Shown here in pieces: positions 48,665 to 57,603 of a DNA stretch of 64,000 nucleotides. The DNA lies in NCBI RefSeq assembly GCF_009909145.1, contig NZ_JAAAPJ010000019.1, positions 124,001 to 188,000 on the forward strand. The letters are read 5' to 3'. A program made the translations under genes and the position numbers. The stretch is from Corallococcus silvisoli (lineage in GTDB: Bacteria; Myxococcota; Myxococcia; Myxococcales; Myxococcaceae). Below the pieces are notes generated by a model that saw only the letters and a list, made by a program, of their open reading frames with translations, made no database searches and was not told the DNA's origin. The first letter of the stretch is position 1, and the number at the start of each line of letters is the position of its first letter.

Positions 48665-49630
48665 TTACGGCGCGTAGCCCGGCTTCTTGTCGAACTTGTG
48701 AACGGACTGGATGAAGCGGACCGTCCCCGTCTTGCTGCGCATGACGACGGAGTGCGTCTCACAGCCGCCGCCGAAGAAGCGCACGCCCTTGAGGAAGTCG
48801 CCGCTGGTGACGCCGGTCGCGGCGAACATCACCTCACCGCGGGCCAGCTCCTCGGCGGTGTAGATCTTGTGGATGTCGCTGATGCCCATCTTCTTGGCGC
48901 GATCGATCTCCCCCTGGTTGCGCGGGACGAGCCGGCCCTGCATGTCGCCGCCGGTGGCGCGGATGGCCGCCGCGGCGATGACGCCCTCGGGCGCGCCGCC
49001 AATGCCCATCAGCACGTCCACGCCGGTGCCCTCGAAGCAGGTGGCGATGGCGCCCGCCACGTCACCGTCCTCGATGAGGCGCACGCGGGCGCCCGCGGCG
49101 CGGACCTCCTTGATGAGGTCGGCGTGGCGCTCGCGGTCGAGCGTCATCACGGTGAGGTCCTCCACGTAGACCTTCATGCGCTCCGCGATGGCGCGCAGGT
49201 TCTCCGTGGGGGACCTGGTCAGGTCGATGGCGCCCTTCGCGCGCGGCCCCACGGCGAGCTTCTCCATGTACGTGTCGGGCGCGTTGAGCAGGCCGCCCTG
49301 GCTGGACATGGCGACGACGGAGATGGAGCCCGGGCGGCCGTAGGCGCACAGGTTGGTGCCCTCCAGGGGGTCCAGGGCGATGTCCACCGCGGGGGCGCCG
49401 TCGTAGCGGCGGCCCACCTTCTCGCCGATGTAGAGCATGGGCGCTTCGTCGCGCTCGCCCTCACCGATGACGACGGTGCCGTCGATGTTGAGCGCGTCGA
49501 AGGCGCGGCGCATCGCGTCCACGGCGGCTTGGTCGGACTCGTTCTTGTCGCCGCGGCCCATGAGCCGGGCGGAGGCGATGGCCGCCATCTCGGTGACGCG
49601 CACGACCTCCATTGCCAGGTTGCGATCCAT
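48665..49630 (-). CDS. glpX: Class II fructose-1,6-bisphosphatase
   Basis: A 321-residue GlpX-type enzyme from ATG 49630 (GAGGAG upstream). Metal-site motifs are intact: GEGERDEAPML (Glu/Asp), DIALDPLEGTNL (the D-PLEGT signature) and the conserved GGAPEGV. It removes the 1-phosphate of fructose 1,6-bisphosphate in gluconeogenesis. This suits an organism growing on amino acids and prey. Probably co-transcribed with the thioesterase upstream and the SRPBCC gene downstream. Confidence 0.95.
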   Translation of the reverse strand: MDRNLAMEVVRVTEMAAIASARLMGRGDKNESDQAAVDAMRRAFDALNIDGTVVIGEGERDEAPMLYIGEKVGRRYDGAPAVDIALDPLEGTNLCAYGRPGSISVVAMSSQGGLLNAPDTYMEKLAVGPRAKGAIDLTRSPTENLRAIAERMKVYVEDLTVMTLDRERHADLIKEVRAAGARVRLIEDGDVAGAIATCFEGTGVDVLMGIGGAPEGVIAAAAIRATGGDMQGRLVPRNQGEIDRAKKMGISDIHKIYTAEELARGEVMFAATGVTSGDFLKGVRFFGGGCETHSVVMRSKTGTVRFIQSVHKFDKKPGYAP

Positions 49631-49671
49631 TGTGGGGTGCTCCTCGTTCGGGAATTCGGGAAGGGAAACGG

Positions 49672-50082
49672 TCAGGTGTCGGTGTCGTCAGCGGCCTTCA
49701 GCCGGGCGAGGGCTTCGGGAAGGCGCTGGGGTTTTCCGTCGCGGCCCACGCAGGCGTGCATCGTACGGCCGGTGCACAGGAGCGTGGGGGTCTCCGCGTC
49801 GCGCAGCAGCTCGTAGGTGAACACGAGCGACGCGCGGCGCAACTCGCGCAGGGTGGTGCGGATGAGGAGCAGGTCGTCGTAGCGCGCGGACGCCTTGTAG
49901 TGGGCGCTGGCCTCCACGACGGGCAGCAGCAGTCCGGTGCTCTCCAGTTCGCGGTAGCTGCCCCCGTGAGCGCGGAAGAACTCACTGCGCGCGAACTCGA
50001 AGTAGCGGAAGTAGTTCGCGTAGTAGACGACCCCCATCTGATCCGTGTCGCCGTAGATGACGCGCAGCCGTGCCTCGACCAT
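49672..50082 (-). CDS. Acyl-CoA thioesterase, YbgC/4-hydroxybenzoyl-CoA type
   Basis: A 136-residue hotdog-fold protein from ATG 50082 (an ATG at 50094 is also possible). The family motif YGDTDQMGVVYYANYFRYFE contains the catalytic Asp, and FARSEFFR follows. Members hydrolyse short or aromatic acyl-CoAs. In proteobacteria YbgC is often near the Tol-Pal genes, but none are here. It is divergent from the phosphatase-superfamily gene with 91 bp between start codons. Confidence 0.85.
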   Translation of the reverse strand: MVEARLRVIYGDTDQMGVVYYANYFRYFEFARSEFFRAHGGSYRELESTGLLLPVVEASAHYKASARYDDLLLIRTTLRELRRASLVFTYELLRDAETPTLLCTGRTMHACVGRDGKPQRLPEALARLKAADDTDT

Positions 50083-50173
50083 TGGGCCGCCCATATCAGG
50101 GCGGGGTGACGTGTCCAAGCGGTGGGCGCGCATGTTGGTTGCTTCTGACCATCCGGCCGGGGAGGCTGCCCCC

Positions 50174-51793
50174 ATGTCGCGCATCCTCGCCGCCCTCCTG
50201 GTCCTGTTCGCCCTGCCCGCTTCCGCCCGAGCGCCGAAGCTCACGCTGTTCATCAGCGTGGACGCGATGGGCAGCGACCTGCTGCTTCGCAGCCGTCCAC
50301 GCCTCACCGGGGGGCTGGGAAAGCTGCTTTCCACGGGAGCCTATTACCCCTATGCCCGGTACGCCTACGCGGAGGCACGCACCGCGCCGGGCCATGCCAC
50401 GCTGGCCACCGGGGCCAACCCCTGGCGTCACGGCATCGTGGACAACGACATCTACGACCGCGCGGCCGGACAGGCGGTGCAGGTCTATACGGACCCGACG
50501 CATCCAGTGCTGTACGGGGACACGCCCCCTGGGTCCGACACGAGCCCGGAGAACCTGCTCGCGGAGACGCTGGCGGACCGGCTGCGTGTGTCCACGCAGG
50601 GCCGGGGCAAGGTGGTGGCGCTGTCGTTCAAGGCGCGGGCGGCGATCCCGCTGGCCGGGCGAACAGGGCAGGCCTGGTGGTTCGACGAGGCGACGGGCCG
50701 GATGGTGACGAGCACCTGGTACACGAAGGCGGAGCCCGCCTGGATGCAGGTGTTCAACGCGCGGAAGCTGGCGGACGCGGGGTTCAGCAAGTCCTGGGAG
50801 TTGTTGCGTCCGCGTGCGGAGTACGTGGGGGACGACGACCGCCCCATGGAGCCGGAGGCCTATGGCATGGGGCGGGTGTTCCCGCATCCGCTGAAGGGCG
50901 GGCTGGAGGCACCGGGCCCGGCGTCATACCGGGCCTTCGCGGTGTCGCCGCTGTCGCATGACCTGCTGGTGCAGGCGGCGAAGGCGGCGCTGGTGGGCGA
51001 GGGCCTGGGCAAGGACGACGTGCCGGACATCCTGGCGGTGAGCTTCAGCGGGACGGACGCGGTGTTCCACGCGTTTGGTCCGTACTCGTGGGAGATGCAG
51101 GACACGATGCTGCGGTTGGACCAGGCGATGGGCGAGCTCATCGCCGCGGCCGAGCGCGCGGCGGGGGGCCGGGAGAACCTGGTCATCGCGCTGTCGGCGG
51201 ACCACGGTGGCGCGGAGATTCCGGAGGCGTGGGCCCAGGCGGGGCTGCCCGCGATGCGGCTCAACCCGGTGGAGGCGGCGAAGGGGCTGGCGCAGGAGCT
51301 GCGCGCGAAGTTCGGCGTGGACGTGACGGTGAAGCTGCTGGAGCTGGACGTGTACCTGGGCGGCAAGGCGCTGGAGTCAGGACAGGTGGACGGCGTGGCG
51401 CTGCGGCGCGCGGCGGCGGCGTGGCTGGCGAAGCAGCCGTACGCGGTGATGGCGGTGGCGAGGGACGACCTGGACACGGTGGCGGACGCGGGAGGGCTCG
51501 TGGCGCCGATGCGGCGCGGCTACTACCCGATGCGCAGCGGGGACGTGCTGTTCATGTCGAAGCCGTTCCAGGTGATGAGCGACTACCCGCGCGGCACGAA
51601 CCACGGCACGCCGTATTCGTATGACACGCAGGTGCCGGTGGTGTTCGCGGGCAAGGGCGTGAAGCCGGGGCTCTACCTGGAGGAGATCAATCCCGTGGAC
51701 GTCGCGCCCACGCTGTCCGCGCTCCTGGAGATGGGGATGCCCGCGTCAGCGGAGGGCAAGCCTCGCGCGGAGGCGCTTACAGGGGCTCGGTGA
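50174..51793 (+). CDS. Alkaline-phosphatase-superfamily (PafA/NPP-type) exported enzyme
   Basis: A 539-residue protein from ATG 50174 with signal peptide ILAALLVLFALPASARA. Metal/nucleophile motifs fit the nucleotide pyrophosphatase/phosphodiesterase branch: FISVDAMGSD (Asp30), nucleophile Thr in ARTAPGHATLATG (about residue 70), SFSGTDAVFHAFGPYSWEMQ, SADHGG and NHGTPYSYDTQVPVV. It would act in the periplasm or outside the cell on phosphate mono- or diesters, perhaps to obtain phosphate from prey. It is the only plus-strand gene in this stretch. Confidence 0.9.
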   Translation: MSRILAALLVLFALPASARAPKLTLFISVDAMGSDLLLRSRPRLTGGLGKLLSTGAYYPYARYAYAEARTAPGHATLATGANPWRHGIVDNDIYDRAAGQAVQVYTDPTHPVLYGDTPPGSDTSPENLLAETLADRLRVSTQGRGKVVALSFKARAAIPLAGRTGQAWWFDEATGRMVTSTWYTKAEPAWMQVFNARKLADAGFSKSWELLRPRAEYVGDDDRPMEPEAYGMGRVFPHPLKGGLEAPGPASYRAFAVSPLSHDLLVQAAKAALVGEGLGKDDVPDILAVSFSGTDAVFHAFGPYSWEMQDTMLRLDQAMGELIAAAERAAGGRENLVIALSADHGGAEIPEAWAQAGLPAMRLNPVEAAKGLAQELRAKFGVDVTVKLLELDVYLGGKALESGQVDGVALRRAAAAWLAKQPYAVMAVARDDLDTVADAGGLVAPMRRGYYPMRSGDVLFMSKPFQVMSDYPRGTNHGTPYSYDTQVPVVFAGKGVKPGLYLEEINPVDVAPTLSALLEMGMPASAEGKPRAEALTGAR

Positions 51794-51848
51794 GAAAGCC
51801 GCCCACCGGGTCGGACCTTCGCACCGATGGATGCCCGCCAAGGACAAA

Positions 51849-51885
51849 GGGCAGGTCGAGTCGTCTTCACCGACCCGGCCTGCCC
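51849..51885. terminator. Hairpin between the convergent phosphatase and nadC genes
   Basis: GGGCAGG (51849-51855) pairs with CCTGCCC (51879-51885) across a 23-nt loop, between the ends of the two convergent genes. Confidence 0.4.
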
Positions 51886-51913
51886 ACGGAACTCCTTGGA
51901 ATGAACCTTCGCG

Positions 51914-52792
51914 TCAGCCCTGCGCGGAGCGGGGCTTTCGCGCGGGCTTCTTCGTCGTCTGGATCTCCAGCGACAGGTCCATGGCCCGCGCCGAGTGCGT
52001 CAGCGCGCCCATCGACACGAAGTCCACGCCCAGCTTCGCCAGCCGAGGCAGACGGTCCAGGGTGACGCCTCCGGAGACTTCGATGGGGACCCGGCTGGCC
52101 GTCAGCTTCACGGCCTCGCGGATCTGCACGTCGTCCATGTTGTCCAACATGATGACGTCCGCGCCGGCCGCGATGGCCTCCTCGAGCTGCTTGAAGTTGG
52201 TGACCTCCACCTCGATCTTCACCAGCCGCGGGCCATTCAGCTTCGCGCGGCGGACCGCTTCGGTGATGTCGCCGCCCACGGCCGCGATGTGGTTGTCCTT
52301 GATGAGGATGCCGTCGAAGAGGCCGAAGCGGTGGTTGGACGCGCCGCCCATGCGCACCGCGTGCTTCGCCAGCCCTCGCATGCCCGGCGGCGTCTTGCGC
52401 GTGTCCAGCACCTTCAGCTTCGAGCCTCGCACGGAGGTCATCGCCTGCTGGGCCAGTGTCGCGATGCCCGCGGCACGCTGCACCAGATTGAGCGCGGTGC
52501 GCTCCGCGGCCAGCAGCGCGCGCAGCTTGCCGTGGACGCGCGCGGCGACCACCTTGGGCTTGATCTCCTCGCCGTCCTGCTTGAGGACCTCGACCTCCAC
52601 CTCCGCGTCCACCATGTGGAAGACGCGGACGAAGGCATCCAGGCCCGCGACGATCATCTGCTCCTTCGCGACCAGCTCACCGCTGCCCTCCGCGTCGGCG
52701 GGGACCACCGCCAGCGAGGTGACGTCCCCCGCGGCACCCAGGTCCTCGTCGAGGGACAGCGCGATGAGCCGATCGAGATAATCCTGCTGCAC
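51914..52792 (-). CDS. nadC: Nicotinate-nucleotide pyrophosphorylase (carboxylating)
   Basis: A 292-residue NadC from GTG 52792, with GGAGGCGG just upstream. It has the N-terminal DEDLGAAGDVTSLAVVP, the active-site stretch VLDTRKTPPGMRGLAK, GLFDGILIKDNH, and the barrel motifs IEVEVTNFKQLEEA and IEVSGGV. It converts quinolinate and PRPP to nicotinate mononucleotide in NAD synthesis. It starts 9 bp after the valS stop, so the two are probably one transcript. No nadA or nadB is in the window. Confidence 0.96.
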   Translation of the reverse strand: MQQDYLDRLIALSLDEDLGAAGDVTSLAVVPADAEGSGELVAKEQMIVAGLDAFVRVFHMVDAEVEVEVLKQDGEEIKPKVVAARVHGKLRALLAAERTALNLVQRAAGIATLAQQAMTSVRGSKLKVLDTRKTPPGMRGLAKHAVRMGGASNHRFGLFDGILIKDNHIAAVGGDITEAVRRAKLNGPRLVKIEVEVTNFKQLEEAIAAGADVIMLDNMDDVQIREAVKLTASRVPIEVSGGVTLDRLPRLAKLGVDFVSMGALTHSARAMDLSLEIQTTKKPARKPRSAQG

Positions 52793-52801
52793 TTCCGCCT
52801 C

Positions 52802-55800
52802 CTACCTGCGCGCCTTGCGTGCCGGCTTGCCCCGGGTGGTCTTCTTCGCGGCGGTCTTCTTCCCCGCCGCCTTCTTCGCGGAAGCCTTCTTGCCCGTGGC
52901 CTTCTTCGCCGCGGACTTCTTCCCTGCCGCCTTCTTCGCGGAAGCCTTCTTGGCCGGCGCCTTCTTGCCCGTGGCCCTCTTCGCCGCGGACTTCTTCCCC
53001 GCCGCCTTCTTCGCGGAGGCCTTCTTGGCCGGCGCCTTCTTGGCCGCGGCCTTCTTCGCGCCCGACTTCTTGCTCGCGGCCTTCTTCGCGGGCGCCGACT
53101 TTCCGGCGGCCTTCTTCGCCGGCGCCTTCTTGCCCGCGGCCTTCTTCACGGGCGCGGAGGTGCCCTCCGGCGCCTCGCGGGAGTCTCCCCCCTCCTTGGC
53201 CCGGTCGAACTCGCGCATCGCGTCGTCCACGAGGCCCATGCTCATGTACGCGACGCCCAGGTCGTGGTGGTCCGCGGCGGACAACCCTTCCTTGGTTCCC
53301 TCGCGCAGCTTGTTGAGCGCGTCCTCCACCACCGGGTCGGCGGCCTGGGGCGCCTGCCCAGCGGCCTCCGCCTCCATCTCGCCCTTCAACTCCTGCCCCA
53401 GGTTCACCTCTTCACCCTTCGGCGACGAAGGCTCGGCGGCCACCTTCACCTGGGCGTTCTCGGGTGCGGGGCTCTCGGACACTTCAGGGGCTTCGGACTC
53501 GGTGCTGCCCGGCAACGACGACGGCGTCTCGGACATGGGGGGCTCCGGGGCGATGCGCTGGAGGTGATCCTGCAGCTTGACCGCGCGCTCCTGGAGCTCC
53601 GCCACCCGGGCCTTGTCCTTCTCCACCACGTCCGGCGGAGCACGGGCCACGAAGTTGGGGTTGTCCAGCTTGCGCTGCAAACCGGTGAGTTCCTGCTCGG
53701 CGCGGGCGATCTCCTTCTTCAGGCGGTCGCGCTCCGCGTCCAGATCCACGAGGCCCGCCAGCGGGACGTAGATCTCCAGATTGCCACTCACGAACGCCGC
53801 CGCCTGCGGGGGCTTGGCGCCCGGCGGGCCCACCACGACCTCGGACAGGCCCGCGAGCGGCATCAGGTACGCGCGCCAGCGCTCCAGCAGCTCGCGCGTC
53901 GTCGCGTCCGGGCTCTGCACCACCGCCTTCACCTTGGCGGACGGCGGCAGGTTGCTCTCGCCGCGCAGCGTGCGCAGGCCCTCGATGGCCGCGATGACCG
54001 GCGCCATCTCCGCTTCCGCGGACGCGTCCACCCGCGCCGCCTCCGGCTCCGGGTACGCCGCGATGCAGATGCTCTCCGTGGACCGGGACATCGGCAGCTT
54101 CTGCCAGATCTCCTCGGTGATGAACGGCATGAACGGGTGCATCAGCCGCAGGATGCGGTCCAGGCAGTGCACCAGCACCGCGCGCGTGGTGTCCTTGGCC
54201 TGCGCGTCCTCGCCGTAGAGCGAGCCCTTCGCCAGCTCGATGTACCAGTCGCAGAACTCCGCCCACAGGAACTGGTACAGCGTGGACGCGGCCTCGGCGA
54301 AGCCGTACGCCTCCAGGGACGCGCGCGTCTCCAGCGTGGCCTTCTGCAACCGGGAGAGGATCCACCGGTCCGCCAGCGTCAGCGCGCGGCCCTCCAGCGG
54401 CGTCCGGTCCAGGTTGAAGTCGCCCATGTTCATCAGGGCGAAGCGGCTGGCGTTCCACAGCTTGTTGCAGAACGCCTTGTAGCCACCCAGGCGGTCCATC
54501 GACAGCTTGATGTCACGGCCCTGCTGCGTGAGCGACGCGAGCGTGAAGCGCAGCGCGTCCGCGCCGAACGCGGGCATCCCTTGCGGGAAGCGGTTGCGCA
54601 GGGACGGCTGGAGCGCGTCCGCCTTGGCGCCCAGGATGACGTCCAGGGGATCGATGACGTTCCCCTTCGTCTTGGACATCTTCTCGCCCTTCTCGTCGCG
54701 CACCATCGCGTGCAGGTACACGGTGCGGAAGGGCACGTCGTTCATGAAGTGCAGGCCCATCATCATCATCCGGGCGACCCAGAAGAAGATGATGTCGTGG
54801 CCCGTCTCCATCACGGACGTCGGGTAGAAGGTGTTCAGCTCCGGCGTCTGGCGCGGCCACCCCAGCGTGGAGAACGGCCACAGCGCGGACGAGAACCACG
54901 TGTCCAGCACGTCCGGGTCCTGCACCAGCTGCGTGCCGCCGCACTTCGGGCAGGACTCCGGCGTCGTGCGCGACACGATGACGTCCGCCGTGTCCAGCGA
55001 CCGCGCCTCGCCCGCCGGGCTGCACGCCGCGCAGTACCACGCGGGAATCTGATGGCCCCACCACAGCTGGCGGCTCACGCACCAGTCGTGGATGTTGCGC
55101 ATCCAGTGGAAGTACGTGTTCGTCCACGTCTCCGGGACGAACTTCGTGCGGCCCTGCTCCACCGCCTCGATGGCCGGCTTCGCCAGCGGTTCGATCTTCA
55201 CGAACCACTGCGGCGACAGGCGCGGCTCCACCACCGTGGCGCAGCGCTGGCAGGTGCCCACGTTCAGCTTGTGCGGCTCCTCCTTCTCCAGCAGCCCCAG
55301 CTCCGTCAGGTCCGCCAGCACCTGCTTGCGTGCCTCGGTCCGGTCCAGGCCCGCGTACTTGCCGGTGTCCTTCGTCATCCGCGCCGCTTCGTCCAGGATG
55401 GACAGCATCGGCAGCTTGTGGCGCAGGCCCGTCTGGTAGTCGTTGAAGTCGTGCGCGGGCGTGACCTTCACCACGCCGGTGCCGAACTCCATGTTCACCA
55501 GCTCCCCGTCCGCGATGATGGGAATCTCGCGGTCGGTCAGCGGCAGCGCCACCGTCTTGCCCACCAGGTCCGCGTAGCGCGGGTCGTCCGGGTGCACCGC
55601 CACCGCGGTGTCGCCCAGGAGCGTCTCCGGACGCGTCGTCGCCACGGTGAGCGTGCGGTCGCTGCCCTTCACCGGGTAGCGGATGTGCCAGAGCGAGCCG
55701 TTCTTCTCTTCGTGCTCGACCTCCAGGTCGCTCAGCGCCGTGCGGCAGGACGGACACCAGTTGATGAGCTTCTGGGCCCGGTACATCAGGCCCTCTTCGT

Positions 55801-56299
55801 ACAGCCGGACGAAGACCTCGCGCACCGCGGCGGAGGACTGCTCGTCCATCGTGAAGCGCTCGCGGCTCCAGTCCAGCGACGCGCCCAGGTAGCGGTGCTG
55901 CTCACCGATGCGCGCGCCGTACTTGCCCTTCCACGTCCAGACGCGCTCGAGGAACGCCTCGCGGCCCAGGTCGTGGCGGCTCTTGCCTTCCGCCTTCTTC
56001 AGCTCCTTCTCCACCACCATCTGCGTGGCGATGCCCGCGTGGTCGGTGCCCGGCAGCCAGAGCGCGTTGAAGCCGCTCATGCGCTTCCAGCGCGTGAGGA
56101 TGTCCTGGATGGTCGCCGTGAGCGCGTGGCCGATGTGCAGGCTGCCCGTCACGTTGGGCGGCGGCAGCACGATGCTGAACGGCGGCTTGGAGGAAGTGGC
56201 CTCGGCGCGGAAGTAGTCGCGCTCCAGCCAGTGGTTGTACCACCGCGCCTCCACCTCGGAGGGCTCGTAGGCCTTGGACAGTTCAGTCGTGTCAGTCAT
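52802..56299 (-). CDS. valS: Valyl-tRNA synthetase with long C-terminal Lys/Ala-rich extension
   Basis: 1165 residues from ATG 56299. The catalytic core is complete: HIGH in VTGSLHIGHA, editing-domain motifs (TVATTRPETLLGDTAVAV), KMSKS as EKMSKTKGN (about residue 540) and the Val-type anticodon-binding domain. The usual C-terminal coiled coil (RLKKEIARAEQELTGLQRKL) ends near residue 920, where most ValS proteins stop. The extension has an acidic Ser/Pro/Glu linker, a short TPR-like pair (ADHHDLGVAYMSMGLVDDAM), and about 115 residues of KKAPAKKAAGKK-type repeats like histone H1. The frame is continuous, so this is a fusion, not a separate gene. No clear Shine-Dalgarno site precedes the ATG. 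A hairpin ends 8 bp upstream. Confidence 0.93.
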   Translation of the reverse strand: MTDTTELSKAYEPSEVEARWYNHWLERDYFRAEATSSKPPFSIVLPPPNVTGSLHIGHALTATIQDILTRWKRMSGFNALWLPGTDHAGIATQMVVEKELKKAEGKSRHDLGREAFLERVWTWKGKYGARIGEQHRYLGASLDWSRERFTMDEQSSAAVREVFVRLYEEGLMYRAQKLINWCPSCRTALSDLEVEHEEKNGSLWHIRYPVKGSDRTLTVATTRPETLLGDTAVAVHPDDPRYADLVGKTVALPLTDREIPIIADGELVNMEFGTGVVKVTPAHDFNDYQTGLRHKLPMLSILDEAARMTKDTGKYAGLDRTEARKQVLADLTELGLLEKEEPHKLNVGTCQRCATVVEPRLSPQWFVKIEPLAKPAIEAVEQGRTKFVPETWTNTYFHWMRNIHDWCVSRQLWWGHQIPAWYCAACSPAGEARSLDTADVIVSRTTPESCPKCGGTQLVQDPDVLDTWFSSALWPFSTLGWPRQTPELNTFYPTSVMETGHDIIFFWVARMMMMGLHFMNDVPFRTVYLHAMVRDEKGEKMSKTKGNVIDPLDVILGAKADALQPSLRNRFPQGMPAFGADALRFTLASLTQQGRDIKLSMDRLGGYKAFCNKLWNASRFALMNMGDFNLDRTPLEGRALTLADRWILSRLQKATLETRASLEAYGFAEAASTLYQFLWAEFCDWYIELAKGSLYGEDAQAKDTTRAVLVHCLDRILRLMHPFMPFITEEIWQKLPMSRSTESICIAAYPEPEAARVDASAEAEMAPVIAAIEGLRTLRGESNLPPSAKVKAVVQSPDATTRELLERWRAYLMPLAGLSEVVVGPPGAKPPQAAAFVSGNLEIYVPLAGLVDLDAERDRLKKEIARAEQELTGLQRKLDNPNFVARAPPDVVEKDKARVAELQERAVKLQDHLQRIAPEPPMSETPSSLPGSTESEAPEVSESPAPENAQVKVAAEPSSPKGEEVNLGQELKGEMEAEAAGQAPQAADPVVEDALNKLREGTKEGLSAADHHDLGVAYMSMGLVDDAMREFDRAKEGGDSREAPEGTSAPVKKAAGKKAPAKKAAGKSAPAKKAASKKSGAKKAAAKKAPAKKASAKKAAGKKSAAKRATGKKAPAKKASAKKAAGKKSAAKKATGKKASAKKAAGKKTAAKKTTRGKPARKARR
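52810..53160 (-). repeat. In-frame repeats encoding the Lys/Ala-rich ValS tail
   Basis: Low-complexity DNA of AAG-GCC-rich codons repeating KKA(P/S/A)AKKA(A/S)GKK-type units. Several copies are nearly identical at DNA level (for example around 52860-52920 and 52920-53000), implying recent duplication. Confidence 0.8.
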
Positions 56300-56307
56300 T
56301 GAAGACG

Positions 56308-56329
56308 GCCGGCCCCCGACGGGGCCGGC
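56308..56329 (-). terminator. Strong GC hairpin between romR and valS
   Basis: GCCGGCCCC (56308-56316) and GGGGCCGGC (56321-56329) form a perfect 9-bp stem with a 4-nt loop. It may end the romR transcript. It may also sit in the valS leader, because the ATG is only 8 bp downstream. Confidence 0.55.
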
Positions 56330-56352
56330 GGGGAATCAGAGGGGACTGCGAA

Positions 56353-57603
56353 TCAATGCTGGGTCTCGCGGTCCTTGATGAGCCGCTCCAGCTCCTGCCG
56401 GATGATCGTCTCCGCCAGCTGCGGGACGACCTCCCAGGCAATCTTCTCGATAACGTCGCGGGACGCCTTCGACAGCGCCTCGCGAAGCAGCGCCTCGCCA
56501 CCATCCGCGGCCGGGCGGGCGCGCTGCGGAGGGGCGGCCGGCCCGGGGCCGCCGATGTCCAGGGAGATCTCCTCCGCGCCGCTGGGCTCGGGCAGCGAGT
56601 CCTCGATGCGGATGCTCTCCTGCCGGGCCTGCATGCCGGCGGGCGCGGACGGAGCCCCCAGCCCGAACGGATCCCGGGTGCGGGCCGCCGGCGGAGCCGC
56701 GGCGGGAGGAGGCGCGGCCGGCAGCGGCGCGGCGCCCGGAGGCCGAGGGAAGCCACCCGGGATGTTCGGTGCACCCGGAGCCGGAGGGCGCGCGGCCATG
56801 CCCGGGGGCGGAGCGCCCGGAGGACGCGCTCCCGGAGGCGGAACGGCGCCCGGCAGCGGACGCGCCATGCCCGGAGGCGGCGGCACGCCCGGCCCCGGGG
56901 GACGCGCGCCCGGAGGAGCGGCGCCCGGCGGCGGACGCGCTCCCGGAGGCACGGCGCCCGGTGGAGGCGCACCCGGAGGACGCGCGCCCGGCGGAACAGC
57001 GCCCGGCGGAGGACGCGCCATGCCCGGAGGCGGCGGCACGCCCGGCCCCGGAGGACGCGCACCCGGAGGAGCAGCGCCCGGCGGAGGACGCGCTCCCGGA
57101 GGCACGGCGCCCGGCGGAGGCGCACCCGGGGGACGTGCTCCCGGAGGCGCGGCGGCGGGCGGCGCGGCGACGGCCGTGGGCGCGGCCGTCTGGGGCAGCA
57201 CGCGCGTCGCGGCGGAGGCGGGCATCGTGTTGGACTTCTGGCCCACCAGCGCCTTCACCTTGTCGAGGAGGATCTGGCTCTCGAAGGGCTTGGTGATGTG
57301 GTCGTCCGCCCGGGAGGCCTTCGCGCGGTTCTCATCGAACGCCTCGAAGGTGCCGGCCAGCAGCAGCACCGGGATGGCCTGCGTGGACGGGTCGCTCTTG
57401 AGCGCCTCGCAGACCTCGTAACCGCTCTTGCCGGGCATCGTCACGTCGGCGAGGACCACGTCCGGACGCAGCTCGCGCGTGCGGGAGATGGCGTCCAGCC
57501 CGTTGTCCACCGCGGTCACCTGGAAGTCTTCCGTCGCGAAGATCATCCCGATCACCTTGCGGATGGTGAGCGAGTCGTCGGCGATCAGCAGATTCTTGGG
57601 CAT
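56353..57603 (-). CDS. romR: RomR-type response regulator (gliding-motility polarity)
   Basis: A 416-residue protein from ATG 57603 (GGAG upstream). The N-terminal receiver domain (MPKNLLIADDSLTIRKVIGM, Asp in VVLADVTMPGKSG, Lys in DHITKPFES) is followed by a long intrinsically disordered Pro/Gly/Ala linker of about 200 residues. The C-terminal region is acidic and helical (EALLREALSKASRDVIEKIA, QLAETIIRQELERLIKDRE). This layout and length match, from memory, M. xanthus RomR (about 420 residues), which marks cell poles and recruits the GTPase MglA. The neighbours (GGDEF regulator, EncC, groEL) also match the RomR neighbourhood there. The linker contains a 153-bp tandem duplication. Confidence 0.75.
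   Translation of the reverse strand: MPKNLLIADDSLTIRKVIGMIFATEDFQVTAVDNGLDAISRTRELRPDVVLADVTMPGKSGYEVCEALKSDPSTQAIPVLLLAGTFEAFDENRAKASRADDHITKPFESQILLDKVKALVGQKSNTMPASAATRVLPQTAAPTAVAAPPAAAPPGARPPGAPPPGAVPPGARPPPGAAPPGARPPGPGVPPPPGMARPPPGAVPPGARPPGAPPPGAVPPGARPPPGAAPPGARPPGPGVPPPPGMARPLPGAVPPPGARPPGAPPPGMAARPPAPGAPNIPGGFPRPPGAAPLPAAPPPAAAPPAARTRDPFGLGAPSAPAGMQARQESIRIEDSLPEPSGAEEISLDIGGPGPAAPPQRARPAADGGEALLREALSKASRDVIEKIAWEVVPQLAETIIRQELERLIKDRETQH
56861..57166 (-). repeat. 153-bp tandem duplication in the romR linker
   Basis: Two adjacent 153-bp units (56861-57013 and 57014-57166) encode almost the same 51 residues, including ARPPGPGVPPPPGMARP. They differ by a few bases. The unit is a multiple of three, so the linker is simply lengthened. 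Confidence 0.85.

Noticed and set aside
53484..53530. Separate gene starting at the Met in PPMSETPSS within valS
   Set aside because: There is no stop between the ValS core and this Met, so it reads as an extension of ValS.
51995..56302. Open frame of 1435 codons on the plus strand opposite valS/nadC
   Set aside because: Antisense shadow produced by GC-rich codon bias; no homology-like motifs and it covers two clear genes on the other strand.
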